Shown here piece after piece: positions 1 to 12,700 of a DNA stretch of 64,000 nt. The position numbers and the translations under genes are program-made. Numbering within the stretch: position 1 is the first letter of the stretch; every line of letters begins with the position of its first letter. This stretch comes from Tipula vernalis (lineage: Eukaryota; Arthropoda; Insecta; Diptera; Tipulidae): contig OY282560.1 in the NCBI GenBank assembly GCA_958295665.1, positions 209,854,420-209,918,419 of the forward strand, given 5' to 3'. The notes below the pieces were generated by a model. That model was not told where the DNA came from and made no database searches. It saw only the letters and a program-made list of their open reading frames with translations.

Positions 1-306
1 ATTTTGCAAATATCTTAAAAAGTATAAGATTTACAAAAAACTACTCAATACAAAATATTTCCAAAAATTAAAAACAAATAAAAATAATAAAATTTCTGAA
101 AATTCTCTGTTCGTAAAAGAAAGTCGTGTGTTGGTTGGCCACACATCCATAGAATGTATTGTGTACAAGGTTGTATTAGCAAATTATTTTACATTTAATT
201 TGAATTAATTAATTAATTCATGTAATACTAAATATGAAACCGGTCCTAATACCATTTTGATGTGTTTTACAAATAACAAACAATTATTTTTAATAACCAT
301 AGATAG

Positions 307-634
307 ACCGAGCAACGGTTCGAATCCCGATAGGGGCGAGATGCAAAAGGGATTTTTCATCATCTGATTACGATCGGTGATGACGATGAACACAACTATG
401 ACCCCCCTGATGAGAGTGCAGAATCCATGGGCTGACCCACCTTTCATGTCAGCACTATATAGGTTGGCATGAAGCAATGCAATGTGCAGGTGGTTTATAC
501 AAAGCGGGTCTATAGCCGTACGTCCTCGATTTGGTTACTACTGCGTAAAGTAGGACGGTAAAATTAACTGCGAAAGAGTTGGGAGTGCCTTGAGCCCCAG
601 AACAGATTGCATAGATTAAAAATAAAAATAAAAA
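307..634 (+). repeat. tRNA-derived SINE-like retroposon, 5' truncated
   Basis: The element is bounded by a perfect 12-bp direct repeat, AACCATAGATAG, at 295-306 and 635-646, which I read as a target-site duplication. Near its left end is a Pol III B-box-like motif (GGTTCGAATCC at about 317-327), as in a tRNA T arm. No A box precedes it, so the tRNA-like head looks 5' truncated. The right end is an A-rich (AAAAAT)n tail. A diverged second copy of its 3' half lies at about 2735-2870. The structure fits a SINE; the tRNA of origin cannot be told. Confidence 0.65.
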
Positions 635-754
635 AACCATAGATAGGAAGGTTCTTTCTATTTAATACTTTTCTGAAAATTGCAAGAGAATTTATTCCAA
701 TTTTAATTTAATAGGTGTTGTAGTAGCATTCACAGAGTTATTCGCAAAATGGAA

Positions 755-855
755 CCCATTTGAAATAACAGGAACATGTACTGTCTGCAATAAAGCAGCA
801 ATCATTGATTGCTGCTTTATTGCAGACAGTACATGTTCCTGTTATTTCAAATGGG
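755..855. repeat. Perfect palindrome, 50-bp arms, 1-nt centre
   Basis: Positions 755-804 and 806-855 are exact reverse complements around a single T at 805. There is no A-rich tail, coding potential or recognisable terminal motif. It may be a snap-back duplication or an assembly/replication artefact. The cause is not visible in the sequence. Confidence 0.9.
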
Positions 856-859
856 AATT

Positions 860-2735
860 GAAATATTGAAATATTGAACGATATAGTTCAGTTCTAATAA
901 CAATTTCAAAAGGAAATGGACCATCTGTCACCCATTAGTTTAAATTTAGGAAAATTTGAAAAGTTGCGTACATATTTGTCTTCAGTTTAACTAACGCTGT
1001 TTAGATAATTTAGAATTTTTAGGAAAATATTTAACACGTTTCCATTTAGATAGTGGCTCTTGTGGTCATAGTGGCCATTGTGTATTGGCTCTACTGGCCA
1101 TTGTGTATGCAGTTTTTGTTTAAAATTAGACCGCCGTGCGACTAATTCAGACATGACCTATAGAAAATAATTTAAGTAAATAAAATTTGAAACCATAAAA
1201 ATGACCTTGGCAATAAAATTCCCAAATCGTAGCATATATCACACACGACCAAATTCATTCAATTATTGTGTAGGTAACAGTAAAGGTATAAGAAATCCCG
1301 ATGAAATTAATTAGACCAAGAATGGGTCGATTCATACAAACGTGTAGCACGTTTTTGTACACAATTTATGTGAGTTTGTTGTATGAAACCTTTTACAGTC
1401 GATACTTGATATATTTATGTTTTAATAAATAATACAAAAATTGGTTTTGGTTTTAAATTTTCAACCTTTTCATATATTTAAACATATTGAACTCATATTA
1501 ACACAAAAACAACGTTAAAGTTCAACAACGAACCAACATCATAAAAAGCCGCGGTCGCGCGGTATTTCTCTATTGAAAATATTTGATTTGTTTTGTATTT
1601 TCTACATTTTAAACATGCGCGGTCAGTTTTTATTTTTTTTTTTTTTAAATATTTATGTGAGATTTTGATTGTTGTACATAAAAATTTTGCGTTGATAGGC
1701 GTTTAGTATCGGAAAAATATAAATTGGGCGCCAAAACCATGGACGATTCGTTTATGTATATACATACATATAAATAGTATGTACATATACAGTCAAAATC
1801 GAAAGTGACGATTTAATTATTTTGTCACTTCGTTGGTGTGCCGGTCATTACTGAGAATAATTCAAAATAACAACTTGTTATTCCCTTATCTATCCATACA
1901 TGGTAGGCTATAATGTAACGTGACGAATATTTTTGCAACATGATAATACAAATCTTAATATTTTAAATAAACAAGCCAAACCCTATAGTCTCATCATTAT
2001 AGCAATGTTCTTGCTCATATAATTATATGACTTGTTAATTTCATTAAATTCGACCTTACAATACATTTACTACCATGCGCTTGTGGTTTTCATCTCTGTT
2101 GTTGTTGTTGTTGTTGTTGTTGCTGTCGTTGCATAGAGGCGAGATGGTATTTTACAATCATTATGATCATCAAATAAATCCCTCTTTAGAAGAAGAATAG
2201 AGAATAAGATTTAGAATATTAGAATAGAATGAAAAACAAACGTCAGAATAATACATTCATACGTAAATAGAGTGGCGCCATTAATCTTAAAATAGAGTTG
2301 AGAATAGAAAAGTATAAATCTCGGATAGTATTTTGTTTGGAAGAAGAATACAATTGAATAATCCCTTCTTGATCTTCATCAATGATGGCTTGTAACTACC
2401 TGAGATTTTTGGTTTTCTTTTTCTCTATTCTTAACAAAATAAATAAATAATAAAATGTTTTATAGACACATTTAACCTTTTGGTTTCGTTATATATTCAA
2501 GATTTTCAATTTTTGATTTTTGTTTAGTTTTGTACGTTAATCCAATTGGCGTAATAATATCGTTAATTCATGGTGTTGGCTTGGAATAAATAAAAAATAA
2601 AATCTTAAATTAATAGGTTTACTTCTAATTCATATATGGTTGGAAGCACATTGCCATTCTGTCTGAAAATGGTAGTAATTATTTTACTATCGATCAAAAT
2701 ATGCATTGGATAAAGCGCAATATTTGAATCGGGAG
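860..2735. other. Unassigned AT-rich DNA
   Basis: No gene was recognised. The stretch holds a short direct duplication (TGGCCATTGTGTAT, about 1071-1106), T-runs near 1630-1645, tacata-type simple sequence near 1757-1790, and a GTT microsatellite at about 2098-2124. Confidence 0.5.
2098..2124 (+). repeat. GTT trinucleotide microsatellite
   Basis: About eight to nine consecutive GTT units, followed by degenerate units (GCTGTCGTTG). Similar GTT runs occur inside the repeat copies near 6015 and 62815. Confidence 0.9.
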
Positions 2736-2870
2736 GTACCTTTCATCACAATACAATGTAAAGATGGTATACGTAGATTTAGCCGAACGATCTCGATTTG
2801 GAAAATGCGTAAGACAGGAGGTTAAAAATAATCTGTGAGAAAACAGATTGCATAGAAATAAACAAAAAAT
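2735..2870 (+). repeat. Diverged 3' fragment of the SINE-like repeat at 307-634
   Basis: It shares, in order, short blocks with the copy at 307-634: CCTTTCATC, a CAATGTA/CAATGTG block, TAGCCG, CTCGATTTGG, TGCGTAA and finally CAGATTGCATAG followed by an A-rich tail. The colinear order supports common descent. Divergence is high and no target duplication was found. Confidence 0.5.
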
Positions 2871-5800
2871 ACCGATGTCAGGTTTTTGGACATTTTTTTT
2901 TTGGGACAAAAATTTAAGCGAGTGTATACTGTGAAGTTTTGGACAAAATTGAGATTTGAGAAAAATTAAGTTTTTGGACATATATTTATTCTCGTGTACA
3001 TCTTTTAACAGTGTATTTAACAAAAATAAAGTAATGCATATAAAATAGGCCTCATAGAATTTCTAACATTCATTTCCAATTTTCTTTTCAACAAATCAAC
3101 GAACTAAGTGCCATTTTCAAATTTTGATATGAGCCGTAGACTCTTGCAAAAAAAATTTAGAAAATTAAAAAATCGACGAATTTCGCTTGGAACAAGGACG
3201 TTATTCTCTATTATACCAAATAGCACGAATCTCAGAGATTGGCTCATGTGGTGACTATAGGTTGTAAAGGGTATACATTGGGAACTTAGTGCCATTTTGA
3301 TATAAGCCAAAATCGCTCTCTGGCTTCTTGGCCGTGTAATACAAACTCATGCAGGTGCCGGTGGCAGTATTAAAAACGCAAAGTGGAATAGTTCAACGAC
3401 CAATCCATAAATTATTGAAACTTCCAATAAGTGAATCAAGTGATTCACGGGGCGCGGGATGTTGCCAATTTAAGATTCAATCAACGCTATGGGCAAATAG
3501 AACAAACATTCTTCCTGATTGAGCTGATAGTATCCTAATATGTGGCTGATTCCTGATGAGTGCCTGAGAATAAAAAATGTTAATTGTAATTTGAATTTAA
3601 TTAATTGTATCTTAAATTTTTACCACAAACAATACAAGATAAGGATACTTATCTTGAATCGTATGTGGTAAAATCGCAAGTTGTCATTAAATAATTAATT
3701 GTCAAATTTGTAAGCAAAACCCACTTTAACCACTGAAACTTAATAAATTAGTGCACGGAGCAAGTGGCAGAGAGCATCTTGATGCGCTGTGAGGATTTCG
3801 TTGTGTACATCAAATAACATATAAAGCAGGTAGAAAATTGAAAGATTATCATTGTGTGTGGTGCAAACCAAATCATGTGGGAAACTTAAATATATTAATA
3901 AATTATAATTAAATTAAATTTGTCGTAGAAAATTGTATTATACGGTGTTTTCTTTTTCGTTTAGTGTTTCCCGTATTCAATATGTACATATATGGTGATA
4001 AATAGGGCTTGCCCGTTCTCGTGCCTTTTACATTCCCAGGAAACGGGATTGCGATTTTCTTTGCACGACAAACTTTTAATCCAATACTAGTACTGTTCTA
4101 TTACAGTATTGATTTAATCAATCAATAGGTGCATTAAGGCATCCCATCATAGAAAATCTACTGAAGGAAAAAGGAAATTTAAATAATCATGTTGCCTTGA
4201 AATGTTTGATCCCACATAAACCATGCTGAGCTCAATGATGATACAACTTTCATTAGAAACCTACCAGCTAATGGAGAATTACTGTCATTTTCGATGGACG
4301 TTGGTTTGATAGTGGATTGTTTTTTAAATTGGTTCTTTCCCATTTTTGGCTTAAATTTAACATCTTGATTAAAGTACTAATAATATGTTTCCTTATGCCA
4401 GGGTTTTGGGTATACACAATTTTCGTTGTGAATATAATTCATGCGCGGAATTAATTAACAATTAAAAGGGAATTAATTTTACTATTTCGGAAATGGGAAA
4501 CAAAATGTGTAGTTTATTAATCTAAAGATCCAAGACCAGTTCTGGATTCTTTGAAATGACCATTCTTAAAACCAACGTTAGAATTGCGTTTTAGTGATCA
4601 AATCTACAATATTTTAATATGAAGTCACAAAAAATTGTCGGGGTAATAAGGCGGGCGCGATAAATCATTTAAAACCCGGGTACTCGGTTAAACCGGCTAA
4701 AAAAATGAAAAGTACTCGACTACCCGAGTATACTTTGCAACTCGAGTAATTCGGATACCCTATAGAGATAACATCTTTACTTTTTATAATGGCTAATTTT
4801 TCTTTAGGATGATTTAAAGTTCCTGCGGTCAATAATAGTTGTCTGTTTTAATAATAAACTAAAATAAATTCCTAAGCAATAATGCTAAAGTCGCTCCATC
4901 TTTGGTGAATTTTTATTGACTTATACCTTTGCTGTTCCAATGTTGGCGAACAACCCCAAAATACAATGTATTAATAAAGGTGGTATGTATACACAAATTT
5001 TAATCAAAACAAGTATTCTGGATATTTTAACTGATAATTTCTTATTATACTATTTTGTTTTAGCTGCACAACAATATTTTTGAGTCCTAGTCGGTCAAAA
5101 TGCAAGGGTACAGTGAAAAATTATTTATATGTATATTACAATTTGACGCTTGTGAGTGAGATAGCTATACATAATTATTTTAACAAAATAGAATCGACAC
5201 GTTTAGATTAAAACTCACTGAACTATATGAAAATGTCAAAATAAAAACAACCTGTCAAATATTTAATGACATCAAATGGACTCATGTACTAATCAACAAA
5301 ATTAAATTGAGATAAACATTAAATTAAATTATTTTTACAATTACACATATAAATACCTAACATTTCCTTTTCTTTCAGGTAAACTACTTAATATAGCAGG
5401 ATACCGCAGTTTAATTATGTGTGAAACAATATTGATTTGTGTATTCAATTAATAAAGGAAACAAAATTATTGCAAACAGCTGTCTTCATATTTACTGCCG
5501 CAATCCTGTTCGGCATTGACATTTGGGTATGTCCATATCTTTAAGAAAATTTTGTATAGCTGGATGATATTGCTCGACATTCGTTCGTTTCTCATTTCAC
5601 ATATTTTCAGATCCTGTGCCATTTTTATTAAGGAACCGTTTCAGCATACTATCTTAAGTACTCCAGCTGTTGTGGCTATCTACCATAAAATCCAGTTCTT
5701 CCCCTTTAAATCTATAATATGACTATTTTTTATAGCATTGTATCTTCCACCGGTGCCTTTCTGAGTAATTCCACGAAGCTAATAAACGACATATAGGAGT

Positions 5801-5927
5801 TTTGAAATTTAATTTTGCATTCCCAGGAAATATTCAAAACATTGCCGGGAAACTGGAATACTTATAATTTGCTAAATTGCCGGGAATTCAATCCCGGGAA
5901 ATACGTTAAATCACATTATTCTTTATA
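2870..5927. other. Unassigned AT-rich DNA
   Basis: No coding region was recognised. Short CCCGGGAA/TTCCCGG-type palindromic motifs occur near 4670-4740 and 5815-5910 and may be remnants of a small inverted-repeat element, but no ends could be defined. Confidence 0.4.
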
Positions 5928-7142
5928 TGGGACCGGAAGTCATGTTTGAATTTTATCATTTTTATGTTTTGGGTGTATAGCACTCGTTAAACATAACAAT
6001 TATGGATAATAATTTTGTTGTTGTTGTTGTTGGATTTTTTAAGATACAGAGTGTCAAATATTTAAAAATTGCATGCCCTTGGTGTTGTATTTATTGCTAT
6101 AGAAAAAAAAACTAATTATCCGAAAATTATAAAGTTAGGCTCATTTTACAGATAAATAGATAGGGATTATAAAATAATTATAAAAATGATACCATCTTTA
6201 ATTTCTTATTTTCCAAAATGGCCGCTGAATCATGTTTTTTTCAATTTTCTCAAAATTGCATCTTTTTTTTTATCTTTTTCCCCGTTTAGATATATTAAAT
6301 ATACTAAAAAATCAGCACCACATCTCGGTTTCGTTTTCTTGCATAATACACTTAAGTATGACAATCTACAAATTTTTTCTATAAATTAAAATATTCACAG
6401 TTACAATTTAAATTTTACATAATCTATACTATTTGAATATTTATTAAAATTTAAGTAACCTTCCTTTGATGAAGGAATGAGAGTGAAAATCGAGTATCGT
6501 ATGTTTTCAATTTCTCGAATCTACTGGTTTGCTGAATGTATTTGGAATTATAATCAGCATCTGAACAAAATTCAAAATTCACATCAGTCTTTCAGGTTTT
6601 TGCCCATGTGAATAATTCGTCCGCATTGGTTATGATACCATTGTATTCGTTGGTGAAACTGGCTCTGGGCGCCATTCTTTTGATAGTACCTACTACTCCA
6701 TCGCGGTCCCTATTCATGAGCACCATCAGTAACATAATAAATTTTAAGATAAATCAGGAGTATTAGTTTTCAAAAACTTTATCAACTGTTCGATGAACAA
6801 GTAAACTGCTGCTGATTTTTAAACACAAAGAGGGAAGAGTAAGATCGTTACTCTTCGTTTTAAATACTATTTTGAGGTACAAAAAATGTGTAGATCGTCA
6901 TACTTAAACGTATTTTGCCAGAAAGCAAAACGAGATGTTGCGCTGATTTTTTAGTATGTTTCATAAAGATAAAAAAAAAAAGATGGAATTTTGACAAAAT
7001 TGAAAAAGAATGTTTCGGCGGCCATTTTGAAAAATAAGAAATGAAAGATGGTACCATTTTTATAACTATTTTATAATCCCTATCTATTTATCTGTAAAAT
7101 GAGCCTAACTTTATAATTTTCGGATAATTAGTTTTTTTGCTA
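5927..7142. mobile_element. Inverted-repeat element, non-coding
   Basis: The segment at about 6097-6400 is repeated in reverse complement at about 6845-7142, including a TATCCGAAAATTATAAAG-type stretch and a block around AAAATGGCCGC. A related direct copy of the left part (starting GGGACCGGAAGT) lies at about 62720-63180. Arms of roughly 300 bp flank about 440 bp of unrelated sequence. No transposase is encoded. The arms look like the long terminal repeats of a non-autonomous DNA element, but exact ends and a target duplication were not found. Confidence 0.55.
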
Positions 7143-7155
7143 TTGAGAACTTTAA

Positions 7156-7878
7156 ATGTCCGCGGTGCTGAAATCTAACAACAAGAAAATAAAAAATGAT
7201 TGGGGCTATGAAAATCTGACTGCAACCAAAAGGACTGGTAAGTATTTATTATTTTTAAATTAAAATACATTATAAATTTATAAAATTTAAGTTCGTTCAA
7301 TTAACAAATAAGTTATTTCTTTAATACACAAAAAGAATGTGACGTGTAAAATTATTATATTTATATTTTCTAAAACGACATCAAATATTCAAGAATTGTG
7401 TAATGAAATAGAGGTTATGTTATTTGTGTTTCGAATAAATATTTAATCTGATAATTATAATTTATATTAGTCTTAATTATTTGAACGGTGTGTTGTAAAT
7501 AAATTTACATTTTCAATTTTAGATTTTTCTGTGATAATGTTAGATTCAGCTGGAAGTATGCATTTAGGTGGAAGTATTGATTTTTCGCTCAGAAAAATTT
7601 TAACGTATTTTGGCAGCGCAAAAAGGCCAATTCGTGAAGGCGAGGAAATTTTAAAAACTGGCTGGATCAAAACTACAGGGATTGACCCAAATTCAAAGCC
7701 GCTGGAGAAGGAACTTCAGCGTTATCCGCAAAACCACATGAAATTGTGCTACAATTTCTATATAGGCCGTCCTCTTTTTGGAAGTGTTTGTGCTCCTGCA
7801 AAGCTGGAGAAGGAGTTAAATGCAAGCATATCGCGGCATGCCTTATATATATGGAATATGTATAAACCAGTAATTTAA
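7156..7878 (+). CDS. Unrecognised two-exon ORF, about 146 residues
   Basis: An ATG at 7156 opens an exon ending at 7237 before a good donor (GGTAAGT). Exon 2 begins at 7523 after a TTTTAG acceptor, keeps the frame across the 285-bp intron, and runs to a TAA ending at 7878. The N-terminus is lysine- and asparagine-rich, and the middle carries a SAGSMHLGG segment. I do not recognise the family and see no catalytic motif, signal peptide or membrane segment. It starts just right of the inverted-repeat element ending near 7142 and lies upstream of a decayed YqaJ-like nuclease, so it may belong to the same mobile or repeated unit rather than being a host gene. The clean splice sites and intact frame argue that it was recently functional. 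The alternative is a chance-preserved fragment. Confidence 0.45.
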
Positions 7879-8206
7879 AGAAAATTTATTAAAACATGAA
7901 ACTTTAATTCAAATTTAATTTAAATATATCAGAAACCCTAAGCTACGAGGGATTAGCTCCACCGAAATGAGGTAAAAGTGGTGAAAAGTGGGACTTTACA
8001 TTCCAAAACAATACATAGCTTACATAGTTACAACATAAATGTCCCACATTCGGAGCAAACAAACGATTGTCGAAACAATAACCAAAGACCAAGAAAATGA
8101 ATTTGTGCCGCTATTTACAGATTGTAAATAAATGTACATACTATATATCTTATATGGAACATATTGTACATTTTTTTAGTAAAACTTATAAAAGGCACAA
8201 GAACAC

Positions 8207-8710
8207 GATGTTATATTAAATTCCTCTGATTTGGAAAGAGGAGCTGAAAATTCACTTAATGAATTTTACCAACTTATTCTAGGACACCATGGATTAAAAT
8301 CTTATACTTCTTTCATGGAAGAATTTGTATAAAACAAGCAACAAGGAATGATTTTTGTAAGGTAAAAAAGAATGTGGAAGAGGCGATTCAAATTTGTAAG
8401 GCAACAGTCCAATAAAATAGTTCTACAGATAGCATATCGTATTATTTATTTACATATGCTTCCAATAAGACACCAGATTGGAATAAGAACTTATCTCGGA
8501 TTTACCACAGCTCGTTCAAAGGTAATAAGGCAACACAGTATGGACTCTATGCTGAAAAAATAGCAAAAACAATTTATGGACAGCATTATTTATTGTTTGA
8601 ATGTGGCTTAATAATTTCATCAAACTTACCGTTTCTGGCAGTAATCCCAGATGGTGTTTCATTTAATGGTGAAGAACAATCGCCAATAAATGTAAGGAAC
8701 ATGGTGTAGA
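8207..8710 (+). pseudogene. YqaJ-like viral recombinase/exonuclease relic
   Basis: Translating across frames gives scattered, colinear segments: a LERGAENSL/FYQLIL region near 8230, then a segment with RIYHSSFKGN and ATQYGLYAEK (about 8500-8560), then GLIIS-PFLAVIPDGVSF (about 8605-8665). The order 'FKGN..AT.YG...E..A' followed by a glycine, 'PFLA..PDG' is that of the YqaJ (lambda-exonuclease-like) nuclease fold, in which the PDG aspartate is a metal ligand. Frames change at least twice and stops interrupt, so it is not functional. Insects carry many repeated YqaJ-domain genes of unclear role. The family call is from memory of the motif pattern and is moderate. Confidence 0.5.
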
Positions 8711-9399
8711 TGGTAACTATAAATTAGGACAACGACACCCTTTTTATGGCCAAATCAAGCTTGTTTAAGCTTTAACAAATTTATGTAATTGTGACTTAGA
8801 TGTATTTAGTTCATTTAACAATAGTTTTGAATTAATAAAAGTAAAAATAAATAAGTTTTTTATAAAAACTTATATTCAAACATTAACAGAAATTTATTTT
8901 AAAGAGTTGTATTTTTGTAGTTTGATCGTAGCTACCTCCCAGGAATGATATTTTGGGTGGATTAGGACTTTTTTGACTCCTTTGCTCCCTTTTTCGACCC
9001 AAAAAAGTACTTCCATTAAATTTAGACGAGTGGAAGGAATTCCTAGATGTCGAAAAACGTGTGAACGGCGAATTCTATAAAGTACGTTTAGATGACATTG
9101 ATATAACAATGCAAACGATAAAATTAAAACAAAACAGCTTTAGATAAAAATAAAACCAGTGATAATGAAAATGAAACTAAATCTACTAAATCAAGAAAAT
9201 TAAAAAACTACGGGCAATGGCAATATTGGTAAGGAAACCGACAACATAGTGAATGTGGTAGTTTCGATGAGAACATGAACAGCGATGCTAGTCATTAAAC
9301 GCTCCAGAAACAAAGAAAACATTAAGGAAGACTAAGAATATCACAACCAAAATGAAAATAGCGAAATGAGGTTAATATCATCAACTGAAAATTATGACA

Positions 9400-9760
9400 T
9401 AGAAAATACATCAGCGAAATCCAAAGCAAATTCATCACCAACAGTTGGATTATCCGGTCTATATCTATATGGTAACGAGAACAACTGATGTAAAACCATT
9501 ATTCTCACAATATGGCAAAGTGATTGGAGCAAAAGATGTCACTGATACAGTAACCCCGTACACAGTATACGTTACGACAATTTTAGAGCGAGTTCATATA
9601 AGAATGCTGCAAAAATTGTTTAAACGTCTGCATCGTATTGAGGTGAATGGCCGCATGATATAATGAGATAAGGAAATGAAAAGAGCGGATGTAAAGAAAT
9701 GAATGAACTTTACGGATTTGTTTTTTCACCAAGAAAAAACAAGAGTTCGAGTTAAATGAT
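9400..9760 (+). pseudogene. RRM-domain pseudogene, scaffold-attachment-factor-B-like
   Basis: The segment at about 9468-9660 encodes TRTTDVKPLFSQYGKVIGAK followed by RLHRIEVNGRMI. This is the RNP2-to-RNP1 frame of an RNA-recognition motif and most resembles the RRM of SAFB-type proteins, with their 'LF..YGKV.GAK' and 'LHR.E..GR.I' segments. The middle of the domain, including the expected RNP1 octamer, is scrambled by indels. Serine/lysine/asparagine-rich sequence upstream (from about 9330) could be linker. No introns are seen, which fits a processed copy, but a poly(A) tail and target duplication were not located. Role of the parent: nuclear RNA/DNA-binding protein. This copy is broken. Confidence 0.45.
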
Positions 9761-9769
9761 ATCCAGTGC

Positions 9770-12700
9770 AAATGATTTTAAAATTATCAAGTTATCCGAT
9801 GACAAACTAAATAGATAATCAAAATAAACTTGATAATTTTTAAATAATTTGCATTGATTTTCTTTAAACTCATGCTTTTGCGGAAAAAATAAATGGAAAA
9901 AATACTATTGGAAATACTCTTGTATCATCCCTGATGAGTAGACCAACTTTTCAGGGCGAAACCGAATTACTACCATAGGAACTCAAGGAGAGTTCTCATT
10001 TTTGAAGAGTAATATATTTGTATAACTCTTGGCCCTTGAGCTAAAGTACGGGGAGAGGGAACGATATTTCTACTTTTTGCAGTAGATATGTTATGAGGGA
10101 TTGGTGTTTGTAGTCCTGTGCGATGGTGTTTGTTTGTTATTTTGTTCCAAAAACAGCTGATGAAAACTAAACTGTTGACGGAGAAAGTATAATTTAGGTG
10201 ATGTGTGGTGAAGTGGTTTAGTCCCAAACAAGCAAAACTGTTTATTCAATTTCTACGGCAAATCCACTCTTGAAATAAATGATGATTTAAAGAACACAAA
10301 CGGTGAATTCTTTATTGAACTATGGTTTTTATTTACTGTTGTATAACAAAATTGGTGTTATTCTTCTGATAGATTTTTAGAGATAAGTACAAATATAATA
10401 TTTCTTAGTGGTATTTAAATTCCAGATCTCTTTACAGTAATATTTAGCGGAATAAATTAATTACAATCAAAAACGGTAACTTTTAATATACATACATTAA
10501 ATAATTTTCCTTTTGGTAATTCCCTTTGTTTGCTGTTTTTAGGTTAAGAAATCTGGGCATAATTCAGTGTTGTATAATTTAATTGAATAAATAAATTGAA
10601 TTAATTTAATTGTTTTAATTCTCACCAACAATTGGCCTCTTTTTTTGTCTGATTTACCAAATCGAAAATATTGGGAATGTCATGAACAATTAATATATTT
10701 ATCTATAAAAAGCCGAAAAATTCAATTGATTAACAGACAGACAATTTTAAATACTTAATAAGTATTTTTCACCGTATATTAATCCTAATATTAGAATAAT
10801 ACAAAACAATTATTAAAATTCCCTGTTCGTAAAAGAAAGTTGTTTGGCCACACGCCAATTTTTGTTTTAATAATTTTTTAATTTTAATTTTTTTTTTTTT
10901 TTTGGAAACATTTTGGACCGAATAGTTTTTCTGTAAGCCTTATACTATTTAAGATATTTATTTGCAACATAAAACTCCCAAGGGAGTGGCCACTTCCGGT
11001 TGGCTGATTTGGACTAAAATTTACTAGGACCTCCCAATTTATGAAAAAACTTAAACATGAAGATCTAGTTCGATTGGTTAGGGCTTCTCAACGTTTCATG
11101 GCCAAAGTCACAGAAGAGTTGATTTTCGAGAACACGGTTCTATACAAATATTTCAGAAGATACACGGTTTATGTTCTTGCAATTTTAATTTTCCATCATC
11201 TGTAAAATTGGAAATAAACATTAATTCACCACCAACTAAAATTAAGATCACTTTGATAATATAACGTAACGTTATAGATTTCTTGGAAAAAAATTTACAT
11301 AATTTATAGTACTTGCAATAAAAAATAAATAAAAAGAAAGACGATTGCTTCAACAATGAGGAAGTTAAAACGATATAAGTATGGAAACTGTGAAGGTGTG
11401 CATTTTTGTTGCACTTTACTTTAATTAATAATAATTGAATTTATGCTACATACATAAATCAAAATTTATAATTCACATATTTTATAATTGATAAGATGCT
11501 GAAAATAAAGATAAATTGGTATTACCTTTATTTGTCATAAGAACTGTACGCTGAAATAAACTTACTTCCTGATTAAAATTTGTATTTAAAAAAAAACGCA
11601 TTTCCGTCCACAAACCGTGTGTGACTTAACGATAAGATATGCATATCTTACTTATAAATCATACGTCAACAAGTTCGAAACAACTAGTCAATAAAACATA
11701 AAAAAACATTAAATTATGATTATTATACATAAATATGTGTTAATTAACATTAAGTACAATAAGATTTATTTTTTTATTAATTACATAATGGAATAATTTT
11801 TAAAGTGTTCGTTCATGTTTATTATATACGAATTAAATATAAATTATTATATTTTATTTATTTATTTATGTACTTAGTTATAATTTCTGTGTTTGTCTGT
11901 AAAATAAAAGTTAAATGCGCGCGGCAAAAGATAATAATCACAAAACTATTATCATTCCGTTTTTGTAATATACAAACACAAATTGTATGAAGAGATCATT
12001 TTGTGAACAGCTTGGATTAATTCAAATAATTAATGATTAAAAAGTATTTAAAATTGTAACGATTATTTTACGTTTTTTATGATAAAACTATAGATTACTC
12101 ATTTATATTTACAATATTAAGAAATCCTATGTCTTGTAGCATATTTTTGTATATGCACATTATTTTCATTGAAATGTGCTTGATTACGGCGAAATTTCAC
12201 GTGATTTAATAATCCTGATCTAACATTTTTTTTTTTTTTTTTTTTAAATACCTTCAAAACGCATTAAGATGAAATGCTGACGAGGTATTAATCCAAAATT
12301 CATCTGAATCTTAAACAAAATTATAAAAATTCAAATGAACCATTTTGTATTAGCAGACAAAAAACATTTCTCACAGTTCCATTAAAAAAAAAATAATAAT
12401 AATTCGAACATATGTACATACGTATATACATATGTACACATTAAATACCAGTAGCAACTGTTCAGATCACAACCAACCGAAATAATTTCAATAAATAATA
12501 AACCAGAAAAAGACGAAATTTGTAAGCCAATTAGCGTACCAATAAATTTTTTTTTTTGTACTCATGTCTTGGGTTCTAAAATAAATAAAATAAAAACGAA
12601 CAAAAAATAAATAAATAAACATAGCTAGTTTGAACAATAAGCGGATATTCAAGACACAAGAAACCAAAGAATAAAAAAACAATTTAATTGGATTTCGTGT

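Noticed and set aside
307..345. Possible functional tRNA gene
   Set aside because: Only a T-arm/B-box-like motif is present, no acceptor stem or A box, and it is flanked by a retroposon duplication.
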